Counted from the stretch's first letter, positions 8,319-17,831 are shown. The stretch is DNA of 64,000 bases from Moritella sp. 5 (GCF_018219455.1 NZ_CP056122.1:1736001-1800000); one strand, 5' to 3'. A program made the numbers and translations. The notes: generated from the sequence alone by a model not told the origin.

Positions 8319-11300
8319 TTGAACAAATTAATACATCTAATTCCCGTAATTCTTACTGGGTACCTAACAGCTTGTGGTGGAGGCGGTGATTCAGCGACGC
8401 CACCAACATATATATCCGGTTCTATAGCAGACAGAGACGTAAAACTTAATGAAGATACGGTATATGAGGGAAGCCTTAGCACAAGTGATACATTGGGTTG
8501 GAACTGGAAAATAACCAGTAATGCATTGTTTGGTACTGCAACCCTTACAAAAGAAGGCGATTTACGTTATACGCCTAATGAAAATTATCATGGTCCGGAT
8601 GGTATCGTGGTAAAAGTAACAAATGGGAATACGTATGATATCGCACTGATTAATTTCGATGTAAAGAGTATCAACGATTTACCTGTTTTAAATAGTAAAA
8701 CTTTCTTTGGTATTTCAGGTAAAAAAATTAGCGGTAAAATAAGCGCAACCGATGTAGATAGTTATTATCTAAGCTATAAGGTTAAGCCAACATTTAATAT
8801 GCCTGACTATATTTCTTTTGAATTATCTTCTTTTGGTTCATTTACGTTCAAGAGTGAAAAGAAGACCCCTCATTCTATAGAGATCCCTATTATTATAAGC
8901 GATGGTGAAGGAGATGTTGAAACAACTCTCACGTTTAACATTAAACCTACATCCGTTTCTATAGCAGACAGAGACGTAAAACTTAATGAAGATACGACAT
9001 ATGAGGGAAGCCTTAGCACAAGTGATACATTGGGTTGGAACTGGAAAATAACCAGTAATGCATTGTTCGGTACTGCAACCCTTACAAAAGAAGGCGATTT
9101 ACGTTATACGCCTAATGAAAATTACCATGGTCCGGATGGTATCGTGGTAAAAGTAACAAATGGGGATACGGTTGGTACCGTACGGATTAATTTTGATGTA
9201 AAGAGTATCAACGATTTACCTGTTGTGAATAATAAAACCTTCTTTGGTATTCCAGGTAAATACATTGGCGGTAAAATAAGCGCAACCGATGTAGATAGTT
9301 ATTATCTAAGCTATAAGGTTAAGCCAACATTTAATATGCCTGACTATATTTCTTTTGAATTATCTTCTTTTGGTTCATTTACGTTCAAGAGTGAAAAGAA
9401 GACCCCTCATTCTATAGAGATCCCTATTATTATAAGCGATGGTGAAGGAGATGTTGAAACAACTCTCACGTTTAACATTGAAGCGATAAAGAAGAAGGAG
9501 TATATCTCAGAGCAAAGCTTTTCCTTAAATGAAGATGAGCCGGCTAAATTTACGATCAAGACAACAAATACAACAGCGCCTAATTTCACGTTATCAATAG
9601 CGCCTAGTAAGGGTATAGCAACATTAGATGCAAAAGGTATACTAACATACACACCTAATCGTGATGTTTCTGGTCCGGACTCACTGGAAATAACAGTGAC
9701 AGAAAATGGTTACTCTGATAAAGCAAAAATATCACTCTCGATTTCATCGGTGAATGACACACCAAAAGTACTGGGTAAGCGTACGTTTAGAACTTCAACG
9801 AATAAAATTGAGGATCGAATTAAAGCAACAGATGTTGACGGTGACACGCTTAACTTTAAATTAAAAGATAGCTTCACATTACCTGAAGATCTCACGTTTA
9901 AGCTTGATCGTGATGGTTCTTTTAACATCACAACGAAAAGCATGGAAGAGAGTGAGGTTGAGCTTCCTATCATGATCTCTGACGGGACTACATCGATAGA
10001 AGCAAACTTCACTTTTAATTTCAACATTGAACCGATGATCTCAGAGCAAAGCTTTGCCTTAAATGAAGATGAGCCGGCTAAATTTACGATCAAGACAACA
10101 AATACAACAGCGCCTAATTTCACGTTATCAACAGCGCCTAGTAAGGGTAAAGCAACATTAGATGCAAAAGGTATACTAACATACACACCTAATCGTGATG
10201 TTTCTGGTCCGGACTCACTGGAAATAACAGTGACAGAAAATGGTTACTCTGATAAAGCAAAAATATCACTCTCGATTTCATCGGTGAATGACGCACCAAA
10301 AGTACTGGGTAAACGTACGTTTACATCTCCAACGAAAATGATTAAGGGTCGAATTAAAGCAACAGATGTTGACGGTGACACGCTTAACTTTAAATTAAAA
10401 GATAGCTTCACATTACCTAAAGATCTCACGTTTAACCTTGATAGCGATGGTTCTTTCAACATCACAACGAAAAGCAAGGAAGAGAGTGAGGTTGAGCTTC
10501 CTATCATTATCTCTGACGGGACTAAATCGATAGAGGCAAACTTCACTTTTAATTTGAATTCTAAACTTACGGACCCTTTATATAGTCAACAATGGCATCT
10601 GAAGAATACAGGGCAGAAAGCATTTTCAAGGTCAAGAGCTACGGTTGGGCACGATATAAATATAGGAAATCTGCATAATCAAGGAGTTAAAGGCTCAGGC
10701 GTTAAGGTTGCCGTTGTTGACTCAGGGCTCGAAATTAAGCATGAGGATTTAGTTGAGAATATATTATCAGGTCGATCTTATAATTATGTGAAGTTAACCA
10801 ATGATCCGACCTCTACACGTAAAGATGGTGACCATGGTACTTCGGTTGCAGGCATTATTGCCGCGCGCGGTTTTAACAATATTGGTGGACGAGGTGTTGC
10901 TCCGGAAGCGAGTTTAATTGGATTAAATTATGTTAGTAGGGGGGCTCAAGCATCAGCAAATTGGGTTGATAGCCATGGTGGAAAGCGAACTCAAGACGTG
11001 CTCGTTATAAATCAAAGTTATGGTAATGCTTACATGATGCAACCATATGACTTTATGACAATCAGAAATACCATGCACGAGACAAAGCTGAAAGAAGTAA
11101 CGAGTAAGAATAACGATGGTCGGGGCGTTTTATTCGTTAAAGCTGCAGGTAATTCATTCCAACGAGTGTTAGAGTTCCAGAACGAATGGTGGCGAACTTA
11201 TCAATACAGTGCTTACAGTAAAAATTCATCGTTGCCAAGATTAACTGCACATAATGCATCAATTAATCTTAGTAACGCTAGTTTTTATAACACGGTCGTA

Positions 11301-12257
11301 TCAGCGCTAAATGCAAATGCGAGTGATCCACTATCATCCTATTCATCTACGGGTGCTGCTGTGTTTGTTTCTGCTCCTGGTGGTGAATACGGTCGTTATG
11401 CACCAGCCATTATTACAACAGATAGTATGGGCTGTACCATTGGCTACGCCAGAACTAGCAGCAGGTACAAAGGTTTTAACCGTGGCGAAGAAGCACTAAA
11501 TGAAGACTGTAATTATACATCTTCCTTTAATGGTACATCTTCTGCGGCCCCTGTTGTGTCCGGTGTCGCGGCCCTCATTTTTAGTGTTGATGATGCTATA
11601 ACATGGCGTGATGTTCGTTATATTATCGCTAAAACAGCAAAGAAAATTGATGATAAGTTTAAACCCATACTTGTCGACTCTTATATTGCCGAACCCGGCT
11701 GGATAACGAATAACGCGGGCTTTAATTTCCATAATTGGTATGGTTTTGGTCTCATCGATGCTTCTGAAGCGGTGAAGATGGCACAAACTTATATTAAGGA
11801 TAAGCGATTATTACCTCCGTTAAAAGAAACGGTATTTATTCCATCTGATGATGTTACTGATCTAGGTATAGGTGAAGGGACTCCTACAGAAAAGAGTGTA
11901 AATATAACCAAAGATAATGACCTCACTATTGAAGCTGTACAGGTAAAATTAAATATTAAACATGGGCGTAATAGTGATCTTTCAATTGAACTTATTTCAC
12001 CGCAAGGGACAAGTTCAATGCTGTTGACACCGAGAAGCTTATTAACCAAAGACGCGGATTTCAAGAATACAGTCTTACTCAGTAATGCATTTTATGGTGA
12101 AAAATCAGCGGGAACATGGACGATAAAAGTGACGGATACAAATAATAGTCGTTTTATTTACTATTCTGGTCGCAGGTTAAAAGAACTAAAGAATAATATA
12201 GACGACGGATTGTTAAAAAATGTCTCAATAAGAATATATGGACATGAAGGAATTTAA
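8319..12257 (+). CDS. Lipoprotein subtilisin/kexin-type serine protease (long paralogue)
   Basis: 1312 residues from TTG 8319, chosen because it aligns with the start of the first copy and gives the same lipoprotein signal (lipobox LTAC). An open frame continues upstream to 8208, but that adds 37 unrelated residues. After the Gly tether come four cadherin-like units in two near-identical pairs, then the catalytic domain: Asp801, His839 and Ser1074 (GTSSAAP). A kexin-type P domain forms the C-terminus. Expected location: outer membrane or cell surface, held away by a stalk of beta domains. The catalytic and P domains are nearly identical to the first paralogue except around residues 880-950, where the two differ and substrate preference may diverge. 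Confidence 0.87.
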   Translation: MNKLIHLIPVILTGYLTACGGGGDSATPPTYISGSIADRDVKLNEDTVYEGSLSTSDTLGWNWKITSNALFGTATLTKEGDLRYTPNENYHGPDGIVVKVTNGNTYDIALINFDVKSINDLPVLNSKTFFGISGKKISGKISATDVDSYYLSYKVKPTFNMPDYISFELSSFGSFTFKSEKKTPHSIEIPIIISDGEGDVETTLTFNIKPTSVSIADRDVKLNEDTTYEGSLSTSDTLGWNWKITSNALFGTATLTKEGDLRYTPNENYHGPDGIVVKVTNGDTVGTVRINFDVKSINDLPVVNNKTFFGIPGKYIGGKISATDVDSYYLSYKVKPTFNMPDYISFELSSFGSFTFKSEKKTPHSIEIPIIISDGEGDVETTLTFNIEAIKKKEYISEQSFSLNEDEPAKFTIKTTNTTAPNFTLSIAPSKGIATLDAKGILTYTPNRDVSGPDSLEITVTENGYSDKAKISLSISSVNDTPKVLGKRTFRTSTNKIEDRIKATDVDGDTLNFKLKDSFTLPEDLTFKLDRDGSFNITTKSMEESEVELPIMISDGTTSIEANFTFNFNIEPMISEQSFALNEDEPAKFTIKTTNTTAPNFTLSTAPSKGKATLDAKGILTYTPNRDVSGPDSLEITVTENGYSDKAKISLSISSVNDAPKVLGKRTFTSPTKMIKGRIKATDVDGDTLNFKLKDSFTLPKDLTFNLDSDGSFNITTKSKEESEVELPIIISDGTKSIEANFTFNLNSKLTDPLYSQQWHLKNTGQKAFSRSRATVGHDINIGNLHNQGVKGSGVKVAVVDSGLEIKHEDLVENILSGRSYNYVKLTNDPTSTRKDGDHGTSVAGIIAARGFNNIGGRGVAPEASLIGLNYVSRGAQASANWVDSHGGKRTQDVLVINQSYGNAYMMQPYDFMTIRNTMHETKLKEVTSKNNDGRGVLFVKAAGNSFQRVLEFQNEWWRTYQYSAYSKNSSLPRLTAHNASINLSNASFYNTVVSALNANASDPLSSYSSTGAAVFVSAPGGEYGRYAPAIITTDSMGCTIGYARTSSRYKGFNRGEEALNEDCNYTSSFNGTSSAAPVVSGVAALIFSVDDAITWRDVRYIIAKTAKKIDDKFKPILVDSYIAEPGWITNNAGFNFHNWYGFGLIDASEAVKMAQTYIKDKRLLPPLKETVFIPSDDVTDLGIGEGTPTEKSVNITKDNDLTIEAVQVKLNIKHGRNSDLSIELISPQGTSSMLLTPRSLLTKDADFKNTVLLSNAFYGEKSAGTWTIKVTDTNNSRFIYYSGRRLKELKNNIDDGLLKNVSIRIYGHEGI
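8421..9482 (+). repeat. Internal direct repeat A (two 537-base units)
   Basis: The unit starting TCTATAGCAGACAGAGACG at 8421 recurs at 8958, in frame (537 bases = 179 codons), nearly identical at DNA level up to about 9482. Encodes a cadherin-like domain pair. Confidence 0.85.
9504..10560 (+). repeat. Internal direct repeat B (two 534-base units)
   Basis: The unit starting ATCTCAGAGCAAAGCTTT at 9504 recurs at 10038, in frame (534 bases = 178 codons). It differs from repeat A in sequence but follows the same fold pattern (NEDEPAKF ... TYTPN ... DVDGDT). Confidence 0.85.
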
Positions 12258-12258
12258 G

Positions 12259-12759
12259 ATGAAAATAAAAAGTTTATTTATATCAACATTATTTATATCA
12301 ACATTATTTTTGTGTAATGCATCTGCTAATGCAAATATTATGAACAGTGATAATGAAGATAGTGTAGCGATGCCTAGTGAGGGCTCCAGAACACATACGA
12401 ATAGCGATATCGTTATTGAAAGTGATGGATTTAAGTTCTCACCGATAATGGGCGCAGCCTATACGGGGTCAGAGGAAGGTACAGATTCTTCACCAGCACT
12501 CTATGCAGGTCAAGAAATGCAATCATTAGAGGATGAATATACAGGGACGTTAACAGGTTCAATTTTAGTTAAAATGAAAAGTGATGATCTAACACTCTCT
12601 TTTGATGATGCTGAAATACTGGTTATTGGTAACGGATTTTTCATCATTACTTTTGATGAAAATATAGACCTATTGAAAAAAATAAAGGAAATCAAAGCAC
12701 TTAGTACGGTTGAAGCTGCGGAGATTGAAGTTAATACACAGGAATATTTACCATTGTAA
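12259..12759 (+). CDS. Exported propeptide-like chaperone/inhibitor partner, copy 2
   Basis: 166 residues from ATG 12259, one base after the protease stop, with GAAGGA upstream. Paralogue of the gene at 7485: the signal peptide and the C-terminal domain of about 110 residues are almost the same, while the acidic linker after the signal (SDNEDSVAMPSEGSRTHTNSD) differs. The C-terminal domain has the subtilase-propeptide-like pattern ILVKMK ... VIGNGFFIITF ... LLKKIKEIKALSTVEAAEIEV. Likely helps fold, or transiently blocks, the long protease in the periplasm; because both partner proteins are so similar, each may serve both proteases. Confidence 0.65.
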   Translation: MKIKSLFISTLFISTLFLCNASANANIMNSDNEDSVAMPSEGSRTHTNSDIVIESDGFKFSPIMGAAYTGSEEGTDSSPALYAGQEMQSLEDEYTGTLTGSILVKMKSDDLTLSFDDAEILVIGNGFFIITFDENIDLLKKIKEIKALSTVEAAEIEVNTQEYLPL

Positions 12760-12803
12760 ATATATTATTAACCTGAGTTTAATTGTATTCGCTTAAACTT
12801 GAT

Positions 12804-12839
12804 CTGACAGTTACTTTATTCTTGTATGGTAGCTGTCAG
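12804..12839 (+). terminator. Hairpin terminator, copy 2
   Basis: Identical to the 8024-8059 hairpin (CTGACAGTTAC/GTAGCTGTCAG). Confidence 0.6.
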
Positions 12840-12855
12840 TTTGAATTTGAGCTAA

Positions 12856-13366
12856 ATTATTTTTTGCCCAAATTAGTTTCCCATCAAGTCATGTCTCAAG
12901 GACTGTAAGGTGTGCGAGGAACGCCCTTTGATATGCAGCGTGTTTGGCACAACATCGAATATACCTTGCCAAAATGGTTGTCGACCAGAAGAGGTGATTG
13001 ACTCGAAGACTGAGCATAAGATCCATCACTATATCGCTAACACACGACAAGTGTTGGTGTAACTTAAATAACCCAATTGTAATTTAATTACCCTTGCCAG
13101 CCCCTTAATTACCGATGTATCTAGTTATTCAATAGAAATTGTAATTTACCAACTTAAATAAGTGGTTTTATAACCGAAATGGGCTGATTTATGTTGCAGA
13201 ATAATGGAAAAGCTTGATCGAAAACATAATTCTGTTTCTTTTCATCTCAACTCGTTTGTAAAAAATAAAGCCTAATGCTAGTTTATTATTCTGAATAGTC
13301 ATGTTGTCTTCTGGATATCGATATTTTATTCGTGACGGAAGTTGGTTAGATCAATAGAGGTACTTT
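12856..13366. other. Intergenic region with a possible coding remnant
   Basis: No intact gene seen. Between about 12905 and 13062 the sequence reads as protein-like in two successive frames (TPFDMQRVWHNIEYTLPKW, then SKTEHKIHHYIANTRQVLV), which suggests a decayed, frameshifted fragment of an unidentified gene. The remainder is A/T-rich. Confidence 0.35.
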
Positions 13367-13549
13367 ATGAAAGTTGTAGTAGAATTTATAGAAACAGGTC
13401 GGTACAAAGATAGAGCTTGGGAACCTTCATTCTATACTGTAAAAGGCAATTTACGTTCAGTTTCTCCTTCTTATGCAGTGCAGTTAATTAATCAATTTAA
13501 AGCAATACTTTATACTAATGAAAATGGTTCAGTCGTATTTAAAAATTAA
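13367..13549 (+). CDS. Small protein of unknown function (60 aa)
   Basis: Begins at ATG with AGAGG upstream (GAGGTACTTTATG) and is followed by a terminator, so it looks like a real single-gene unit. The sequence (VVVEFIETGRYKDRAW ... VFKN) predicts a small alpha/beta cytosolic protein without signal or membrane segment. I do not recognise the family. Confidence 0.55.
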   Translation: MKVVVEFIETGRYKDRAWEPSFYTVKGNLRSVSPSYAVQLINQFKAILYTNENGSVVFKN

Positions 13550-13600
13550 AATACATAGTTAAATTTCTTATCATTATGCTGTTTTAATATAGATATAATA

Positions 13601-13626
13601 AAGGCCTCACAATGTAGGTCTTTTTT
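13601..13626 (+). terminator. Rho-independent terminator
   Basis: AGGCCT pairs with AGGTCT around CACAATGT, followed by six T residues. Confidence 0.7.
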
Positions 13627-13952
13627 ATAGCGATTGCGTCGTAACTTCTGCTTCACTTCCAACTTTATCCATTTTCTATTTCACTGCCGTATCCAGTAAA
13701 CCCGTCTTATTAATTATATCTCTTGGTTAGAGCCTGAATGGTGATTCATTTTCCTCTGCGTATCAAGAAAGTATTGCCACCCAAATTTATCCTTGTACCC
13801 GTTTCTTTATATTAAATTCAATTCCCTATAGATAAACCAGGGTGGGGTTGGTATAGTTGTCGTTTAATATTATTAAATAGAATTTCCTGTTTTACTGCTG
13901 AGGTGTCATTCGTCACCTAGACAGGTTGAAGCAACAAGAGTGAGGAATAGTA
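13627..13952. other. Intergenic region
   Basis: No intact gene seen. On the minus strand, about 13720-13805 reads GYKDKFGWQYFLDTQRKM before a stop, faintly like the end of a VOC/glyoxalase-type protein, possibly a remnant. AGGTG/CACCT at 13901-13918 forms a small hairpin before the next gene. Confidence 0.3.
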
Positions 13953-14192
13953 ATGAGATATAAGATAAAAATAACAAAAGAAGAAAAACCGCTTTGCGAA
14001 GTCGTGATCGAAAATAACGATCAGAGTAAAAGAGAGGACATTTTGGCCTTAGTATTGGACCGATTCCCAACAGCTGAAGGGTTTGAGAGAGAGGTGCTAT
14101 TTTCAGATGATGAAGTACGTTATCTAAAAAGTACGCCGACAGGTATCGAAGTACTCGCTTCACAACCCATTTATCGACCGACGAATAACTAG
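13953..14192 (+). CDS. Small protein of unknown function (79 aa)
   Basis: ATG preceded by GAGGAATAGTA. A charged cytosolic protein (MRYKIKITKEEKPLCEVVIENND ... LDRFPTAEGFEREV) with a single Cys in the first strand. It lies 84 bases upstream of the MOSC-domain gene in the same direction and may be co-transcribed. Family not recognised. Confidence 0.55.
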   Translation: MRYKIKITKEEKPLCEVVIENNDQSKREDILALVLDRFPTAEGFEREVLFSDDEVRYLKSTPTGIEVLASQPIYRPTNN

Positions 14193-14276
14193 TACCTGTC
14201 TGAGATATATCACGTGGTGACGTAACACAGGGCAGAGCGAAGTAACATAACAGCAGAGCAAAGAGGTAGCTTCAAT

Positions 14277-14966
14277 ATGAAAAAGATAGGAACGGTTGGT
14301 GCAGTGCTTGTCGGTAAAGCGGTCTCTTATGCGAGAGGGTCAACAAGTGCGATAGATAAAAAAGTGATTAGCGAACGTCTAGTTGTTGAAAAACTCGGAT
14401 TTGTTAACGACGAGCAAGGTGACTTGACTGTACATGGCGGCATTGAGAAAGCGCTACATATCTATCCGAGTGAGCACTATGCAGAGTGGAAAGAAGATCT
14501 CGGTGACAATGTGATGTTTCAAGAGGTTGGGGCTTTTGGCGAAAACATTAGTTCCTTGGGGCTGAATGAACATACAATTTGCATCGAAGATAAGATCCGC
14601 ATCGGAACGACACTATTGGAAGTGTCACAAGGACGTATGCCTTGTTGGAAATTAAACGAAAGATTTGAACAACACGAGATGGCGCTAAAACTACAAGATA
14701 CCCTACGGACAGGTTGGTATTTTCGGGTGTTGGAAGAAGGTAAAATCGGCATTGGTGATGAGATTTTACTTTGTGAACGACCTTACCCGGATTGGTCTGT
14801 CGCAAGAATAATGAGCTTGATTTTCACGGGGTGTTTAGACAAGCAAGCGCTCATACAAGTTCTGGAGTTACCATTGGTCGATTCATGGAGAAGGCTTGTC
14901 GAACGTCGCCTCGAAAACGACGTTGTTGAGAACTGGGACCTTCGGTTATTCGGGCCAATGGTTTAA
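14277..14966 (+). CDS. MOSC domain protein, YiiM-like
   Basis: 229 residues; AGAGG precedes the start. The MOSC (molybdenum cofactor sulfurase C-terminal) fold is seen from GDLTVHGGIEKALHIYPSEHY (about 45-65), through AFGENISSLGL (about 82-92), to GRMPCWKLNERF with the conserved Cys near residue 123. A short helical tail follows. E. coli YiiM and the related YcbX proteins reduce N-hydroxylated bases such as 6-N-hydroxylaminopurine using Mo cofactor, so detoxification of N-hydroxylated compounds is the likely cytosolic role. Assignment by motif. Confidence 0.8.
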   Translation: MKKIGTVGAVLVGKAVSYARGSTSAIDKKVISERLVVEKLGFVNDEQGDLTVHGGIEKALHIYPSEHYAEWKEDLGDNVMFQEVGAFGENISSLGLNEHTICIEDKIRIGTTLLEVSQGRMPCWKLNERFEQHEMALKLQDTLRTGWYFRVLEEGKIGIGDEILLCERPYPDWSVARIMSLIFTGCLDKQALIQVLELPLVDSWRRLVERRLENDVVENWDLRLFGPMV

Positions 14967-14986
14967 AAGCGAGTTGTCTATCACCT

Positions 14987-15754
14987 TTACTTCACCGCTT
15001 TAGTCACCGTGTAGCCTAAGTGTTGAGACAGTCGTTTACTCGTATCGCGTATCGCTTTTATGTCTTTTTCTTGGATAGAATGTTCTTGCTTGAAACCGAT
15101 GATGAGAATACACGCAACTATATTGCCTGTTGCGTCAAAGACAGGTGCTGATATCGCTTTGGCACCCGGTATGCTTGGGTTTACTTTATTTCGAATCGCA
15201 TAACCTTCATCTTTTATCGATATTAGGCCTTGTTTAAACGCTTTGTCCAGCTGTGCTTGATCTTTCGTTTCTGCTTTTAAAAGATGTTGGTAAGCTTCTT
15301 CCGGTGAAAATGCCGCAAAACACATGCCGACAGAGCTGCCAGTTAGCGGTGCGTGAAAACCGACTCTAAAGCTTATCGCGACAGGGTATGGGCTTTCGAG
15401 GAAGCGAACAATCATTGGCCCCTGTGTCGTCCAAACGGCGAGTGCGGTTGCTTCTTGCGTTTCTAGTCTTAATCGTTGTAATTCTGGCTCACAGACGTGG
15501 AGAATATCTGTATGACCAAGGATTTTGGCACCAAGTTCGATCAGCTTTGACCCGTGGCAGTAGTTACCATTTACGTCTTGAATGATGACCCCAATACGCA
15601 GAAAGCTTGCTAGGTATTTATGGAGTTTACTTTTAGATATATCCATTTCTACAGCTGCATCACCTAACGAGATTGCGTGATTTTTGTTAGAGAAAAAATC
15701 GATAATCTCAAAGGCTTGCTCTACAGATTGTATGCCTTGGTTTTTCTTTTCCAT
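14987..15754 (-). CDS. IclR-family transcriptional regulator
   Basis: 255 residues with an N-terminal winged helix (GIQSVEQAFEIIDFFSN ... LGDAAVEMDISKSKLHKYLASF) and the C-terminal IclR effector-binding domain (about 80-250: GSSVGMCFAAFSPEE, GYAIRNKVNPSIPGAKAISAPVFDATGNIVACI). AGGA lies just before the ATG. Divergent from the flavin reductase-like gene (240-base gap), which it may control. Effector unknown. Confidence 0.88.
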   Translation of the reverse strand: MEKKNQGIQSVEQAFEIIDFFSNKNHAISLGDAAVEMDISKSKLHKYLASFLRIGVIIQDVNGNYCHGSKLIELGAKILGHTDILHVCEPELQRLRLETQEATALAVWTTQGPMIVRFLESPYPVAISFRVGFHAPLTGSSVGMCFAAFSPEEAYQHLLKAETKDQAQLDKAFKQGLISIKDEGYAIRNKVNPSIPGAKAISAPVFDATGNIVACILIIGFKQEHSIQEKDIKAIRDTSKRLSQHLGYTVTKAVK

Positions 15755-15994
15755 AGTGTCCTATTACTGGTTTAGTATGGTCTTGCTGACGTAGCTTTAT
15801 AGCTAGAATTTCAGTCGCTTGGTTATGATACAGGCGTGAGTGATAAATTCATAGTCAGAACATTTTATCCTGTAGCCTATGTTAAATAGATATTCTTTCG
15901 TTAGGGCTAGTCATTTGTAAGTATAAATTAAACCTAGGCTAACAACCTCTGATATGTCACGATACTATCTTTGCTATAACAGGGACTTAGTGAC

Positions 15995-16609
15995 ATGCAG
16001 TTAAACTTTTCAGACTTTTCAGCCAATCAAGGTTATCACTTGATGACACAGACGATTATCCCACGACCTATTGCTTGGGTACTGACAGACTCGGGTGATG
16101 CGAGCTATAATTTAGCGCCATTTTCGTATTTTACCGCGGTATCAAGTAAACCAGCGTTGTTAATGATCTCGGTTGGGAAAAAGCCGAATGGTGATAACAA
16201 AGATACACTCACCAACATCCTTAAAAATAAGAAAATGGTTATTCACATTGCATCAGATGATCAAGCTGACATTGTCACACAAACTGCCGCCACATTAGCG
16301 CATGGTGAATCTGAACTTGCTAATGCGGGATTAACGACCACTGCCTTTGATGATTTCTTGCTACCTAGGCTAACGCAATGTGATATTGCTTATGGTTGCG
16401 AACTTTATGAAATTAAAGAGATTGGAGATGCACCGCAAACGCTTATTTTTGTTGAAGTTAAGCAGCTTTACATCAATGATAATGTGGTAAGTACAGACGC
16501 GAAAGAACGATTGAGTATTGCAGCAGATAAAGTCAAACCTTTGGCTCGATTAGGGGGCGGGGAGTATGCATCAATTACTGCACCTTTTAGCATTCAAAGG
16601 CCGGAGTAA
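15995..16609 (+). CDS. Flavin reductase-like domain protein
   Basis: 204 residues, with the FMN-binding split-barrel fold: TIIPRPIAWVLT at residues 20-31, NLAPFSYFTAVSSKPALLMISVG, and KDTLTNILKNKKMVIHIAS. Similar proteins reduce flavin or act as the reductase of two-component monooxygenases. Cytosolic. Located alone, divergent from the IclR regulator, which suggests substrate-responsive expression. Exact substrate cannot be read from the sequence. Confidence 0.82.
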   Translation: MQLNFSDFSANQGYHLMTQTIIPRPIAWVLTDSGDASYNLAPFSYFTAVSSKPALLMISVGKKPNGDNKDTLTNILKNKKMVIHIASDDQADIVTQTAATLAHGESELANAGLTTTAFDDFLLPRLTQCDIAYGCELYEIKEIGDAPQTLIFVEVKQLYINDNVVSTDAKERLSIAADKVKPLARLGGGEYASITAPFSIQRPE

Positions 16610-16717
16610 TGAGTAAAGACCATTAGTGTGGTTCTTATTTTATTTATCTCTATTATGCATGCAATCAGCAGATTTTCAGCAAGGCAGGGCTATATAAAAT
16701 GGTCAAGTAATCTATAT

Positions 16718-17662
16718 TTATGAGAACGGTTCAGAGTATCTATCCATCCAAGTTGTGTAAGCTGTTTCTTCCTGCGCCTCAAGTTGTTGCACTATATATT
16801 CTATAAACACCCTTACTTTTACAGGCATATAATCACGACTGAGATAGTACAGATATACCGCTTGTTCGGGATTGCGTTGCGGTGGTGAAATTAATATAAG
16901 TTTACCTTCTTTTACCAGATCTCGAGCAAGAAAGTGAGGCATAAATGCTAACCCTGCACCTTGGCAAGCCAATTGCGCCATTACATCTCCGTTGTCTACA
17001 ACAATTTGATAATCAGGCTGAACCTCAACCATTTGAGAATTTTTACCGGAGGTAATCTCAAGTATACGTCCCGATTGTCTGAAGCGGTATAATATCCATC
17101 GGTGCTTAGTTAATTGTTCTGGTGAATCAGGTCTGCCGAACTGCTCTATGTAGGACGGACTCGCAAATATACCCATGTCGATAGGACAGAGCCGTCTCGC
17201 AATTAAGCTGCTGTCATCTAATTTTCCGCTGCGTACTGCAATATCTATTCCGCTATCTACAATATTCGTATACTCATCAGAAAAGCTAAGTTCTAGCTTA
17301 ATATCCTGATATTTTTGGCAAAACCCCGGAATCAAGGGAACCACATAAAGTTTTCCGAATGAAAGAGGTAAGTTCACTTTGAGCGTTCCCGCTGGTGCGA
17401 CCACATTTTGAGCCAGTTGCCCCTCACAGTTATTCAGCAAAGAAATAACTTCTCGAGCAGTTTGTAGATAGTTTCTTCCAGCCTCAGTCAATTGCAGTTG
17501 ACGAGTAGTCCTGTGTAAAAGTCGTACACCTAAGTTTTTCTCAAGTCTGGAGATGGCTTTACTTATGGTTGAAGGTGATTGGCCTGACTGATTTGCAACG
17601 GCGACAAAACTGCCGTGCTCAGCGAGTGACACAAATAGCTGTAATAGATTTAGCTTATCCAT
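16718..17662 (-). CDS. LysR-family transcriptional regulator
   Basis: 314 residues. N-terminal HTH (LLQLFVSLAEHGSFVAVANQSGQSPSTISKAISRLEKNLGVRLLHRTTRQLQLTEAG) and a periplasmic-binding-protein-like effector domain from about residue 90. Resembles the CrgA/DsdC-like branch with the HRTTRQ turn. Divergently oriented to korAB with 169 bases between; GAATAATATTC at 17680-17690 just upstream is a candidate operator. Probably regulates korAB; this is inferred from position only. Confidence 0.88.
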   Translation of the reverse strand: MDKLNLLQLFVSLAEHGSFVAVANQSGQSPSTISKAISRLEKNLGVRLLHRTTRQLQLTEAGRNYLQTAREVISLLNNCEGQLAQNVVAPAGTLKVNLPLSFGKLYVVPLIPGFCQKYQDIKLELSFSDEYTNIVDSGIDIAVRSGKLDDSSLIARRLCPIDMGIFASPSYIEQFGRPDSPEQLTKHRWILYRFRQSGRILEITSGKNSQMVEVQPDYQIVVDNGDVMAQLACQGAGLAFMPHFLARDLVKEGKLILISPPQRNPEQAVYLYYLSRDYMPVKVRVFIEYIVQQLEAQEETAYTTWMDRYSEPFS

Positions 17663-17831
17663 AGAGGGCTTAGATTAGTGAATAATATTCAATAGTAAAG
17701 TGACTTAAAGCTTATTTTAACACAGCCTTTTATTTTCTAATATAGCGACATATACAAAAAATCGCTGCTTGTTAACAGCCGCTATGCTCAATCAGGCGCC
17801 AAAGTGCCTTCTTTAATATCTGGAGATATAG

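Larger units (their letters stand above)
8127..12855 (+). repeat. Tandem duplication, copy 2 (enlarged)
   Basis: Second copy of the module at 4985-8086; larger because the N-terminal beta-domain region has grown by internal repeats. Sequence similarity ends a little after the terminator hairpin, at GAATTTGAG. Confidence 0.8.

Noticed and set aside
11496-11786. Minus-strand frame inside the long protease (also 6725-7015)
   Set aside because: Antisense to the conserved catalytic domain and present in both copies only because the coding strand is duplicated.
12905-13062. Two short protein-like frames after the second module
   Set aside because: No start signal, frames interrupted; listed only as a possible remnant.
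13720-13805. VOC/glyoxalase-like C-terminus on the minus strand
   Set aside because: Fewer than 30 residues and no start or body of the gene; similarity too weak.
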